Shown here: in pieces, positions 46,273 through 55,466 of the stretch
Numbering within the stretch: the stretch's first letter is position 1
Layout: each line of letters starts with the position of its first letter
Program-made: the position numbers and the translations under genes
Assembly: GCA_009777725.1 (NCBI GenBank)
Contig: WRLG01000014.1
Location: 1-64,000, forward strand
Direction of reading: 5' to 3'
Source: Oscillospiraceae bacterium
GTDB taxonomy: Bacteria > Bacillota > Clostridia > Oscillospirales > Ruminococcaceae
Length of the DNA: 64,000 nt
Notes under the pieces: model-generated
Seen by the model: only the letters and a program-made list of their open reading frames with translations
Database searches by the model: none
What the model was told of the DNA's origin: nothing

Positions 46273-46794
46273 TTAACTGTTTGAAACATTTAATTTAGGA
46301 GCTTTTTTAAAATTATCAGTGTAAGTTTCGAAAGTGTCACGACCTTGAACATTTAAACTTATTTTAGATTCGCCATTCTTAAATTTGCCAAGGCATAACA
46401 TTCCGTTTTCGCATAAGCAACCATATCCATGACGTTTATCGTTTTTAAACTGACCTACATAAAACTCACGATTATTTATATAATGTATTCCATACCCATT
46501 TTTTTGTTCACCCTGTTTATACCCGAAATAACTGTCAGTTGATAGCGTAGATGTGTTTGTAGGTTTAAATTTTAATGCTTCTTCTACAGACTTATAAACA
46601 TTGTCAGTCGATTCATCTAGGGCTTTGTTCTCTGAAACAGACATATAATTAAAAATTGTAGAAGCAACTAACAGTACCACATATGCCCAAAACAAAATTA
46701 CTAAACCCGTAGAATGAAAAACAGCCACAGCAGCTGCACTATTGGCAAAAACAGCGGCTCCAAAACTAAAATAAGACGGCTTATTCTTTTTCAA
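46273..46794 (-). CDS. Membrane protein with MORN-like repeat
   Basis: YGIHYINNREFYVGQFKNDKRHGYGCLCENGMLCLGKFKNG. Confidence 0.65.
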   Translation of the reverse strand: MKKNKPSYFSFGAAVFANSAAAVAVFHSTGLVILFWAYVVLLVASTIFNYMSVSENKALDESTDNVYKSVEEALKFKPTNTSTLSTDSYFGYKQGEQKNGYGIHYINNREFYVGQFKNDKRHGYGCLCENGMLCLGKFKNGESKISLNVQGRDTFETYTDNFKKAPKLNVSNS

Positions 46795-46896
46795 AATTTA
46801 AGTCCTCCCTAATAAATTTTAACACCATTGATATTAGACCTCTACAGAAAGCCGCCTAAACACATCTTAAATGCGTTTCCGCAGAGGTCTAATATA

Positions 46897-47343
46897 CTAT
46901 TTCTTTTTAAATTCCATACCTCCGTAAATTAAAACGCCGTTTTCATAAGTACACGGAATACCTCCGCTCAAACCGCTTCCGTCCTTTAATGTAACCATGC
47001 CGTCCGAGTATTCATATTTATAATTATTTGCGCCTATGCCCATAGGCATTTCTACTGAAAACTCATTTCCTTTAATTGTAATCGCCGGAATAAGAAACGC
47101 AGTTGATTCATCAATCGGCTCATAACGCCCATCGGGCAAGCCACCGCCGCCGCCACCACTAACAATGATAATAACTGCTGCGATTATCACGATAACAGTA
47201 GCTCCAATTGAAACAACAACTTTGTTTCTACTGTTGTTTACACGCACATTTATATTACCACCATCAATTTGAACTCCTCGCAGGTCAACGCCTCCCTTAT
47301 AAGAATTTTTTGAATTATTATCATCCATTATAACAGCCTCCAT
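46897..47343 (-). CDS. Single-pass membrane hypothetical protein
   Basis: TM segment VVVSIGATVIVIIAAVIIIVSGGGGGG. Confidence 0.5.
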   Translation of the reverse strand: MEAVIMDDNNSKNSYKGGVDLRGVQIDGGNINVRVNNSRNKVVVSIGATVIVIIAAVIIIVSGGGGGGLPDGRYEPIDESTAFLIPAITIKGNEFSVEMPMGIGANNYKYEYSDGMVTLKDGSGLSGGIPCTYENGVLIYGGMEFKKK

Positions 47344-47512
47344 TATTCCATTATTTTCCTGTCGATTATTGTAATATTAACCAACATTAATAATATTATA
47401 TACTCATTTTGATTATTTGTCAAGCTGTTTTATAAAAATAATAATCTATTTGTGATTATTGTTGATGTTGCCGCTTCTTTAGTTTATCCTTAAATTAAGG
47501 GGGCGGGTTAAA

Positions 47513-47839
47513 GTGGTACATATTAGGTTGCGGGAGCTGAGGGAGCTTAAAGGCTTGAAGCAATATGAAATCGCGAAGCTTCTGAATATTTCAAACAACG
47601 CCTACTCGCAATATGAAACAGGAAAGCGGCAGATGGGCTATGAGGCTCTCTGCATGATTGCCGATTTTTTCAGCGTTTCAATAGATTGTATATTAGGAAG
47701 AAATGAAAATGCCCTGCTTATTACAGATGAGGAAAAAGAAATCATACTCAAATACCGCACATTAGACCAACGCGGCAAGCAAAACATCAGCGGCTTGCTT
47801 GACCTCGAAACCACCCGCCTCCCGCCCCCAAATCCTTAA
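47513..47839 (+). CDS. XRE-family HTH regulator, paralog of 44724-45071
   Basis: LRELRELKGLKQYEIAKLLNISNNAYSQYETGKRQM; shared ETTRLPPP C terminus. Confidence 0.9.
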   Translation: MVHIRLRELRELKGLKQYEIAKLLNISNNAYSQYETGKRQMGYEALCMIADFFSVSIDCILGRNENALLITDEEKEIILKYRTLDQRGKQNISGLLDLETTRLPPPNP

Positions 47840-47842
47840 AAC

Positions 47843-47880
47843 ACAACCCGCCGCCCGATTATTCCGGGCGGCGGGTTTTA
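47843..47880. terminator. Recurrent terminator hairpin, copy 3
   Basis: caacccgccgcccgattattccgggcggcgggtttt. Confidence 0.7.
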
Positions 47881-47910
47881 ACGTGGCTTTGGGCATTTGG
47901 CAATAATTGA

Positions 47911-48336
47911 TTACTTGCTTGCCTCTTCCAGCCAATCGACCATTTCCAATCCGTCTATGTCCTTGAAATCCTTTATGTTATTCGTAACAAGAGTGCAGTT
48001 GTTTTCAAGACAAAAAGCACCGATTAATATATCCATTTCGCCGACAGTCAAGTGTTTGTGATACAATTCCGCAAAGACCCTTTCCGCCCTCTCCCAAGCG
48101 TTGGCATCCATTTCGATAATGTCGCAAAAGCCGCCTTGCTCCGTGAGGATTCTGTATTCCTTTTCTTTTCGCGGTGCGCTTTGAACCTCAAACCCTCGCT
48201 TAATTTCATAGTTTACGACATTGGGAATAATAAGCTTATCGCCCTGCGATATGGCAGAATATATTTCTTGACAGACCCTCGGCTCATCACGAAGATAGTG
48301 TATAATAATATTTGTATCCAGCGCATAAATCATCAA
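47911..48336 (-). CDS. vapC: PIN-domain VapC-like toxin
   Basis: YALDTNIIIHYLRDEPRV...GEMDILIGAFCLENNCTLVTNNIKDFKDIDGLEMVDW. Confidence 0.88.
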   Translation of the reverse strand: MMIYALDTNIIIHYLRDEPRVCQEIYSAISQGDKLIIPNVVNYEIKRGFEVQSAPRKEKEYRILTEQGGFCDIIEMDANAWERAERVFAELYHKHLTVGEMDILIGAFCLENNCTLVTNNIKDFKDIDGLEMVDWLEEASK

Positions 48337-48347
48337 AACACCCCCAT

Positions 48348-48620
48348 TTAATCATCTGTAAGCCCGTGCGGAAGTTTCATTTCTTTTGACCGAGGAATAT
48401 AAATAAACTCTTCACCCGCCGCTTCTTTTTTAGCTTCGGTTAACCTTTTAAGCCAAGCCTTACGGCGTTCCGTTTCGTCGGATTGCGGCTTTACTGCTAT
48501 AGGTTCGTCAGATATAGTAACAATAACCCGCATTTTTTCGGGCAACCGGAACGTCTGCCCCGCCGTGAAAAAGTTACCGTTTTCAAAATACCCCTCATAT
48601 GAGCGTAATTGTGCCTGCAT
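48348..48620 (-). CDS. VapB-like antitoxin
   Basis: Directly upstream of vapC; small, with GYFENGNFFTAGQTFRLPEKMRVIVTI N terminus. Confidence 0.65.
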   Translation of the reverse strand: MQAQLRSYEGYFENGNFFTAGQTFRLPEKMRVIVTISDEPIAVKPQSDETERRKAWLKRLTEAKKEAAGEEFIYIPRSKEMKLPHGLTDD

Positions 48621-48875
48621 AAGAACAGCTCCTTTCTCTTCAATTCAATTCTTTAATAATATTATATCCTGCCCGCTCAAAAAAGTCAAGGATAATTAAT
48701 TTTTTACTCATTGACATAACGACACAGTTTTGATATAATTATAACAAGAACTTAGAAACGAGGGGGATTAAAATTGATTGACAAGGTTGAATATTGGCTT
48801 AGTTTATGTGATAATAATATTATTTCTGCAAAGCTCCTGTTAAAAGGCAAACAAAATTTAGACGGAGGAATTTTT

Positions 48876-49211
48876 ATGTTGGATAAAGCAGAGGCTAGGG
48901 AGATAGCAAAGAATTATTCCGATAAAATAAAAGCTATTCTTAACCCGGATAGGGTAATCCTTTTCGGCTCTTATGTAAACGGTAACCCACACGAATGGAG
49001 CGATATTGATGTAGCGGTTTTGGTTAGTAATTTAGACGATGAAGCTTGGTATAACGCCCGCATTAAAATGCAAGAAATCAGATGGCGCGAAGATTGTTTT
49101 GATGATATTGAACCACACCTGCTTGACGAAAACCACGACCCAAGCGGCTTTGTCGAACACGTTATAAAAACAGGCGAGGTTATTTATCCTAATTCTCACG
49201 CGCCGCCTTAG
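48876..49211 (+). CDS. MNT-type nucleotidyltransferase
   Basis: RVILFGSYVNGNPHEWSDIDVAVLV; start after a GGAGGA ribosome-binding site. Confidence 0.8.
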   Translation: MLDKAEAREIAKNYSDKIKAILNPDRVILFGSYVNGNPHEWSDIDVAVLVSNLDDEAWYNARIKMQEIRWREDCFDDIEPHLLDENHDPSGFVEHVIKTGEVIYPNSHAPP

Positions 49212-49593
49212 AAATCCCCCTTAAAATCTCATCCAGCTTTTCATGCGCTTCTTCGCCGGAATTATCCGGCTTGTCGCTCCAGCCCTTGAAATTATTTGAA
49301 AGGCTGTATTTCGCGCCGCTGTAACAGCCCCTGTCAAATAATCTCCGCTCCGAATAACCCTCGATTTTCAATAAAGCTCTCTCTATAAGCTTTTTATAGG
49401 AGGGCTTTCCTTTATAGCGCAAAAAATCAAGACGTTTATCGAACCCAAGAGCTAATGCCAAATCAGAAACGGCGGGCGGGCGTTCCGTTTCTTCGCAATC
49501 GGCAAAATAGCCGTCAATTTTTTCGCCGAGCTCTGCGGCGGTTTTAAATTCCATAAAAAACAACTCCTTAGCACAGTCTGACAAAATCAGCAC
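49189..49593 (-). CDS. Phage terminase small subunit / DNA-packaging protein
   Basis: ELGEKIDGYFADCEE...PAVSDLALALGFDKRLDFLRYKGKPSYKKLIERALLKIEGYSERRLFDRGCYSGAKYSLSNNFKGW. Confidence 0.75.
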   Translation of the reverse strand: MLILSDCAKELFFMEFKTAAELGEKIDGYFADCEETERPPAVSDLALALGFDKRLDFLRYKGKPSYKKLIERALLKIEGYSERRLFDRGCYSGAKYSLSNNFKGWSDKPDNSGEEAHEKLDEILRGISKAAREN

Positions 49594-49646
49594 CGTTATT
49601 ATTGTAAAATAAGTAATGAACTTTTTAATAGGAAAGGACTTTAAAT

Positions 49647-49952
49647 ATGCCTGTAATGATTGATAATGCCGAAAACACGGTAACTGCCCGTATCACGGGT
49701 GAAATAGACCACCACAACGCCGCCGAACTGCGCGGCGGTATTGACCTTGCCATAAAGCTCCACCAACCCGAAAAAATAATCCTTGATTTCGGCGGAGTGA
49801 CATTTATGGATAGCTCCGGCATAGGTCTTGTAATGGGTAGGCACAAAGCCGCCGCTTCATACGGCGGAAAGCTTACCGTTACCAATACCTCGCCGGATAT
49901 AAAAAAAGTCATGCGCCTTGCAGGGCTTGAACGTCTTGCGGATATTAATTAG
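49647..49952 (+). CDS. spoIIAA: Anti-sigma factor antagonist SpoIIAA-like (STAS)
   Basis: LDFGGVTFMDSSGIGLVMGRHK; followed by spoIIAB and sigF. Confidence 0.9.
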   Translation: MPVMIDNAENTVTARITGEIDHHNAAELRGGIDLAIKLHQPEKIILDFGGVTFMDSSGIGLVMGRHKAAASYGGKLTVTNTSPDIKKVMRLAGLERLADIN

Positions 49953-49982
49953 CAGTCAAAGGATATTAAGGAGTATAAGGAA

Positions 49983-50411
49983 ATGAAAATATTAAACGAG
50001 TTTAAAATGAGCTTTAAGAGCGACAGCCGCAACGAAAGCCTTGCACGCGTTGCGGTTACGGCGTTTTTATCACAGCTTGACCCGCCCGTAAGCGAACTGA
50101 CCGAGATAAAAACAGCCGTCTCCGAGGCTGTAACAAACAGCATCGTGCACGGCTATCGCTATGAGGAAGGCAAAGTTGAGCTTTCGGTGCGGGTTTCGGA
50201 TAACAGCATTGTCTACATAAAGGTCAAGGATTCGGGCTGCGGTATCTCAGATATAGAAAAGGCTATGGAACCTCTCTACACCTCCGCCCCGGAGGAGGAG
50301 CGCGCCGGGCTGGGCTTCGCCGTCATGGAAAGCTTCATGGATAAAATAAAGGTGACAAGCCGCGCCGGCAGAGGCACGACCGTGACAATGCAACGCAAAA
50401 TTAGCTGTTAG
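49983..50411 (+). CDS. spoIIAB: Anti-sigma F factor
   Basis: AVSEAVTNSIVHGYR, DSGCGISDIEKAMEPLYTSAPEEERAGLGFAVMESFMD. Confidence 0.92.
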   Translation: MKILNEFKMSFKSDSRNESLARVAVTAFLSQLDPPVSELTEIKTAVSEAVTNSIVHGYRYEEGKVELSVRVSDNSIVYIKVKDSGCGISDIEKAMEPLYTSAPEEERAGLGFAVMESFMDKIKVTSRAGRGTTVTMQRKISC

Positions 50412-50519
50412 AAAACAAATTAACAACTGCTTTCTAACAACTAAAAAGGGAGGGTGCAGTTAGAAAATAGCAGTCGGAATTGCAGTTAAAAGCTCATAAC
50501 TATTTTCTAACAACTAAAA

Positions 50520-51191
50520 ATGACCGAAACAAAAAGCCGATTCGTTGAGGAAAATCTGGGGCTGGTACGCCTCTGCGCCAACCGCTTCCGAGGAAAGGGG
50601 ATTGAATACGATGACCTTTACGGAGCAGGCTGTGTCGGTCTTGTCAAAGCAAGCGGGAGCTTTGATTCCGAGCGGGGCGTTAAATTCTCAACCTATGCGG
50701 TCCCCGTAATACTGGGTGAAATAAAGCGGCTCTTCCGCGATGGCGGCACAATAAAGGTAAGCCGCTCACTAAAGGAGCTTTCGGTGAGGCTTACGCGGAT
50801 TAAAGAGCGGCATTTGATTGAGCACGGTCGCGAGCCGTCAATATCCGAGCTTACAGAATTATCCGGCGCGTGTGCGGACGATGTGGTAATGGCTTTATCC
50901 TCCTCCCTGCCGCCCATATCCCTTACCGAAACCTCCGATTACGGAGACGGCGAAAGCGGCGGTCAGATTGACGTAGCCGTTGAAGCCCCCGACTTGGAAA
51001 TGGTAGACATCCTTTCACTCCGCCAAGCCTTGGTATTATTATGCGAGGAGGACCGCCGCCTCTTACACCTGCGCTACTTTAAAAACCTAACCCAAGCCGA
51101 AACGGCAAAACGCCTGCTAACCTCCCAAGTGCAAATATCCCGCCGCGAAAAAAAGCTTCTGGCAAAACTAAAAGGTCAGCTAACCGAATGA
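50520..51191 (+). CDS. sigF: Sporulation sigma factor SigF
   Basis: VEENLGLVRLCANRFRGKGIEYDDLYGAGCVGLVKA, GEIKRLFRDGG, YFKNLTQAETAKRL. Confidence 0.93.
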   Translation: MTETKSRFVEENLGLVRLCANRFRGKGIEYDDLYGAGCVGLVKASGSFDSERGVKFSTYAVPVILGEIKRLFRDGGTIKVSRSLKELSVRLTRIKERHLIEHGREPSISELTELSGACADDVVMALSSSLPPISLTETSDYGDGESGGQIDVAVEAPDLEMVDILSLRQALVLLCEEDRRLLHLRYFKNLTQAETAKRLLTSQVQISRREKKLLAKLKGQLTE

Positions 51192-51300
51192 GGAACTAAG
51201 AGCTTATTCTCTTAATTCCTCATTTTAATTATATCATATAAAATAGTAACATGCAAGCACATCTTTAACTGCCGAACACACCCCATAAAAATTATCCCAT

Positions 51301-53859
51301 TTACTCTACCCTCAATCTCTCCACCAAAACCTCCCGGCTTAGCCTTGCATAACAAATAATCGGCACGGCGGCACTAATTAGGATTAGCGGCGGCAAACAG
51401 TAAAGCGATGGAGCAATTGTAAAACTTTGGCTGAAAAACCATGTTTGCCCTGCTATTACCTTTACAATCAGCCAAACGATTCCAAGCCCTGCCGTAAAGG
51501 TGAAAATTGCAGTCAGGGCGGTGTAGCATAGCCCTTCGGAAAAGAGAGTTGCCCTTAGTTGCTTGCCTGTCATGCCTACACTTTGGAGCATGGCAAGCTC
51601 TCGGCGGCGGGACATGATTGCGGCTATTGTCGAATTTGTGAAATTTAGAATACCGATTAGTGCGAGTATAAACGCCATTGTTCCGCCCATTACTATATAG
51701 GTTGACCGGAGGCTTTCAAATTCCTCAATATAAGTCGCCCTTGAAACATATTCCAGATTGCTGTTTGTTTTTGTCGTATACTCAAACAAAAAGCTCTCAA
51801 TTTCGGGAATTTTTTCGTCGTCTACGTTAAAGTTAACCTGCATTGCTCCCTTTTCGCCGTAAAAATCAAGGAAAATGTCGTCCGCCAGAACTAGCCGCCA
51901 GCCTGTCATAAGAGAAAATCTGATTGACAGGCTATACGGATAGCCGCCGTCAAGCCAAATTACATCGAGGACTTCAAACTCCCTGCTCTCTCCACTATTT
52001 ACAAGTGCGATTTTGTCGCCCTTTTCATAGAGCAAAATCTCCTCATTATCGGCGGACGAATCGGCAAAAACCAATACATAATCGCCGCTGTTCAGTTTTT
52101 CATAATCGCTGTAAAAAGTATTGAGAGGAACTTGCCCTAAGCCGTAAACTTGCAGGGCGATTTCCCCGCTCTCTATTGCCCTTTCAAATTCGGGAATTGC
52201 ATAACCGAAATAACGCTCTATGCTCTCCCTTTTTGCATCAAAAAACCGAATAAAATTCTCATATGCTTTCTCGGTCAATTTATGCTCCATTGTCTGCTCA
52301 AAATAAACGCAGCCGTATTCCGTAATGCCGTGTTCTTCAAGCTCGTTTAAAAATTCATGGGTTATACTGTCATTGACCGAATCAACTATGCCGTAATTTA
52401 AAACAGTAGCATCCGTAACGGCAAAATCGGTTACAAGGGAATTTTCGAGATATTTGTCCATGTCAAAACTTTGTGCCGCCGAATATGCACTATTGAGCAT
52501 AATAAGCGAGAGCGAGAGCGATATGACTATTGCAAAAAATTTGCGTTTTTGTAAAAGCACGTTTGCGAGTGCCATAGAAAAGGGCGAAACCCTGTGAGTT
52601 TTCTTAGCCTTTTTCTTAAATTTCCCCGAAACTCCGCTGTATTTAACGGCTTCAATGGGGGACACTTTAGCGGCGAATTTGCAAGGCTTGCGGCAACCTT
52701 CAAAGACAGTTATAAGGCTGAACAATGCCGCAAAAATAAAGATTAGCGGATTTGCGGAGTTTGTTTGCTCTCCTCCATAAATTGTCGTCTGCATTAAGGC
52801 AGGAGTTAGCATTATGCCCGAAATATAGCCTAAAATCAGCCCCGCAGGTATCCCGAATAATGATAACAACAACGCCTGCGTGCGGACAATTCTTTTAAGT
52901 TGCCTACCCGTTGCACCCATTGTTTTGAGCAAGCCGTAAAAGTGAATATCGGCATTCACGGAGATGACAAAAATTGAATAGATGATAAAATAGCCCGAAA
53001 GCAGGATTAGGAAAAGTGCCAAACCTGCAATAGCGGTGAGCGACGGGTCAACCTCATTTGTCATATATGCCCAATTTATGCCGGGGCGGACTTCATTCCC
53101 TGCTCCATACCCCTGCTCCTCATCATAGCCATCGCCCCAAACATACCCTCGCTCGGCTACAAGCCGCTCCATTTTGCCCTCAATATTAAAAGAATTTTTA
53201 AAGAAAAGAGCGGCTTGAAGTTGCCCCGCAATCTGCTCGTCCTTTTCAATTACATTCTCGGCGACCACAGAATCGACATATTCTTTTGACAGCCAAATAT
53301 TCTGTGCCGGGTGAATCGGGTCGCCCTCCCAGTAGCCCGAAAGAGTGAAACTTTGCGCATATTTCCTGCCGCTGACGCTAAATTCAAGCGGGACCTCCGC
53401 CCCTATTTCATGCGGCACACCCAGCGCATCCAAAACAAGCGTACTTGTCGCTAATTCCAAAAACCCGCCCGGCATTTTGCCTGTAGTCGGCTCGGAAAAG
53501 TACCATTCGGCAAAGCTGTTTTCGGCATAAGAAATTTCGCTGTATAGCTTTATAAGCTCGTCATTTTCGGCAAGTGCCAGCGATTTTCTGTAGGAAATAT
53601 CTGTGATAAGCGGCGACATGGCGACGTGTTCATATTGTTCCGCAGAGATTCGCTTAAAGCCGCCATGTGCACTCATGCCGATTTGCCGCATCGTCTGCTC
53701 CTGAATAGTCGCCGCCATATTCGCACCGATTGTAAACACAGCGGTAAACATCAAACAGGTCAGCATAATTGCAACAACAGCAATCACATTGCGGGTCTTC
53801 CCCGCCGCCATAAACCGCAAAGTCAGTTTACGGATAATTTTTTTATTGGCTACATTCAT
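51301..53859 (-). CDS. FtsX-like ABC transporter permease
   Basis: Long ORF with multiple TM segments; FYGLLKTMGATGRQLKRIVRTQA and RRRELAMLQSVGMTGKQL. Confidence 0.9.
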   Translation of the reverse strand: MNVANKKIIRKLTLRFMAAGKTRNVIAVVAIMLTCLMFTAVFTIGANMAATIQEQTMRQIGMSAHGGFKRISAEQYEHVAMSPLITDISYRKSLALAENDELIKLYSEISYAENSFAEWYFSEPTTGKMPGGFLELATSTLVLDALGVPHEIGAEVPLEFSVSGRKYAQSFTLSGYWEGDPIHPAQNIWLSKEYVDSVVAENVIEKDEQIAGQLQAALFFKNSFNIEGKMERLVAERGYVWGDGYDEEQGYGAGNEVRPGINWAYMTNEVDPSLTAIAGLALFLILLSGYFIIYSIFVISVNADIHFYGLLKTMGATGRQLKRIVRTQALLLSLFGIPAGLILGYISGIMLTPALMQTTIYGGEQTNSANPLIFIFAALFSLITVFEGCRKPCKFAAKVSPIEAVKYSGVSGKFKKKAKKTHRVSPFSMALANVLLQKRKFFAIVISLSLSLIMLNSAYSAAQSFDMDKYLENSLVTDFAVTDATVLNYGIVDSVNDSITHEFLNELEEHGITEYGCVYFEQTMEHKLTEKAYENFIRFFDAKRESIERYFGYAIPEFERAIESGEIALQVYGLGQVPLNTFYSDYEKLNSGDYVLVFADSSADNEEILLYEKGDKIALVNSGESREFEVLDVIWLDGGYPYSLSIRFSLMTGWRLVLADDIFLDFYGEKGAMQVNFNVDDEKIPEIESFLFEYTTKTNSNLEYVSRATYIEEFESLRSTYIVMGGTMAFILALIGILNFTNSTIAAIMSRRRELAMLQSVGMTGKQLRATLFSEGLCYTALTAIFTFTAGLGIVWLIVKVIAGQTWFFSQSFTIAPSLYCLPPLILISAAVPIICYARLSREVLVERLRVE

Positions 53860-54518
53860 TAGACTATCCTCCCATCCTCAATCCTCACAGTCCTCCCTGC
53901 CATTTGAGCAATTTCGGGGTTATGGGTAATCAGCACGATGGTCTGCCCGAATTTTTCGCCGCTTATTTTAAGTAAACCCATAACATCCATGCTTGATTTG
54001 CTGTCTAAGTTCCCCGTCGGCTCATCGGCTAAAACTATAGCGGGCTTGCTCGCCATTGCCCTTGCAATCGCCACACGCTGTTGTTGCCCGCCTGACAACT
54101 GATTGGGCATAGCATTTCGCTTCTCAGAGATACCCAGCGTTTCAATCACTTGATTAATATAAGCCATATCGGGAGCATCGCCGTCAAGCTGAATGGGCAG
54201 AAGTATATTTTCCTCGACATTTAGTACAGGGACGAGGTTATAGCTTTGAAACACAAAGCCGATATTGCGGCGGCGAAAAATCGTCAGCTCATCGTCTTTC
54301 ATAGAATAAATCTGCTTGCCTCTGATTTCAACGCTCCCGGAAGTCGGGCGGTCAAGCCCGCCGAGCAGGTGCAAAAGCGTAGATTTGCCGCTCCCCGAAC
54401 TCCCGACAATAGACACAAATTCCCCCTGCTCCACCATAAAATCAATGCCGTCAACCGCCCTTACCTCTGCATTTTCGCCGTAATATTTTTTCAAATCAGT
54501 AGTTTTTAATACGTTCAT
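53859..54518 (-). CDS. ABC transporter ATP-binding protein
   Basis: SIVGSSGSGKSTLLHLLGG, LSGGQQQRVAIARAMASKPAIVLADEPTGNLD. Confidence 0.95.
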   Translation of the reverse strand: MNVLKTTDLKKYYGENAEVRAVDGIDFMVEQGEFVSIVGSSGSGKSTLLHLLGGLDRPTSGSVEIRGKQIYSMKDDELTIFRRRNIGFVFQSYNLVPVLNVEENILLPIQLDGDAPDMAYINQVIETLGISEKRNAMPNQLSGGQQQRVAIARAMASKPAIVLADEPTGNLDSKSSMDVMGLLKISGEKFGQTIVLITHNPEIAQMAGRTVRIEDGRIV

Positions 54519-54611
54519 GTTGTTCCCCTTTCAGTATAAAAAAATCGCAGTCGGATTTAACCAACTGCTTATATTATAAACTATAAATCTTTCCTGCATC
54601 TTTCGAGAATC

Positions 54612-55466
54612 TTACAGTTTTGAAAGAAACACCGAAAACATCGCCCCTTTCCCCAATTCCGAACTCACTTTAATATACCCGCCCCCGGCGGCAATAATCT
54701 GCCTTGCTAAATAAAGCCCGATTCCTACGCCGGGCGAATCGGCGGATTCAGCTGCCCGCCAAAACCTTGTGAACACTTTTGGCAAATCTTCTTCTTTAAT
54801 CCCTCGCCCCGTGTCTGCAACGTCAATGCGGGCGAACATTTCATATTCTGTAACATTAACGCTTATATTGCCGTTTTCGGGCGTGTATTTAACGGCGTTC
54901 TCGATTATATTAAAGAGTGCTTCGCCGCACCATTTAGGGTCGAATACTGCCGAAATCGGCGGCTGATTTTTAGAGGAAATCAGCTTTATTTTTTTGTCTA
55001 GGGCTATGGGTTGACATTCTTTTACCGCCGTATCAACCAAATCGTAAACATTGCCCTGCGTGGCTTCTATTTTAATAATTCCGCTTTCCAGTCTTGACGT
55101 TTTGACTAGAGATTGGATTAAAAAGTCGAGTTTTTGCGTGCTTGATAGAATTTGCTCGGCTAGTTTGGTTTGCTCTTTTGTCAAGTTTTGCTCTGCTAGC
55201 AGTTGCGAATAGAGGGTGATATTGGCAAGCGGAGTTTTGGTTTGGTGAGAAATATCGCTGATTAACGAGCGGACTTGTGTCTGCTCGTTGTCAATTTGTT
55301 CACGTTTTAAACGGGACAATTCAAGAAACCGCATTGTCTTTGATTCGATTTTTGACAATTGGCTTTCATTGTAAGAGTTCGCCGCAAAAGTCCCCGCAAT
55401 TGCCTCATCAAGCATTTGACCAAGCTTATTTAAAAGCGTTTTTCTTCTCATAAAATTACCGCCCAT
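54612..55466 (-). CDS. Sensor histidine kinase
   Basis: LISDISHQTKTPLANI, ALFNIIENAVKYTP, GVGIGLYLARQIIAAGGG. Confidence 0.92.
   Translation of the reverse strand: MGGNFMRRKTLLNKLGQMLDEAIAGTFAANSYNESQLSKIESKTMRFLELSRLKREQIDNEQTQVRSLISDISHQTKTPLANITLYSQLLAEQNLTKEQTKLAEQILSSTQKLDFLIQSLVKTSRLESGIIKIEATQGNVYDLVDTAVKECQPIALDKKIKLISSKNQPPISAVFDPKWCGEALFNIIENAVKYTPENGNISVNVTEYEMFARIDVADTGRGIKEEDLPKVFTRFWRAAESADSPGVGIGLYLARQIIAAGGGYIKVSSELGKGAMFSVFLSKL

Noticed and set aside
45740-46276. 178-aa plus-strand ORF ending in VGDGLARPAHKKHHF...
   Set aside because: Antisense to the Rpn-like gene and runs into the MITE palindromes; the similar peptide at 75-320 comes from the same repeat, not a protein family.
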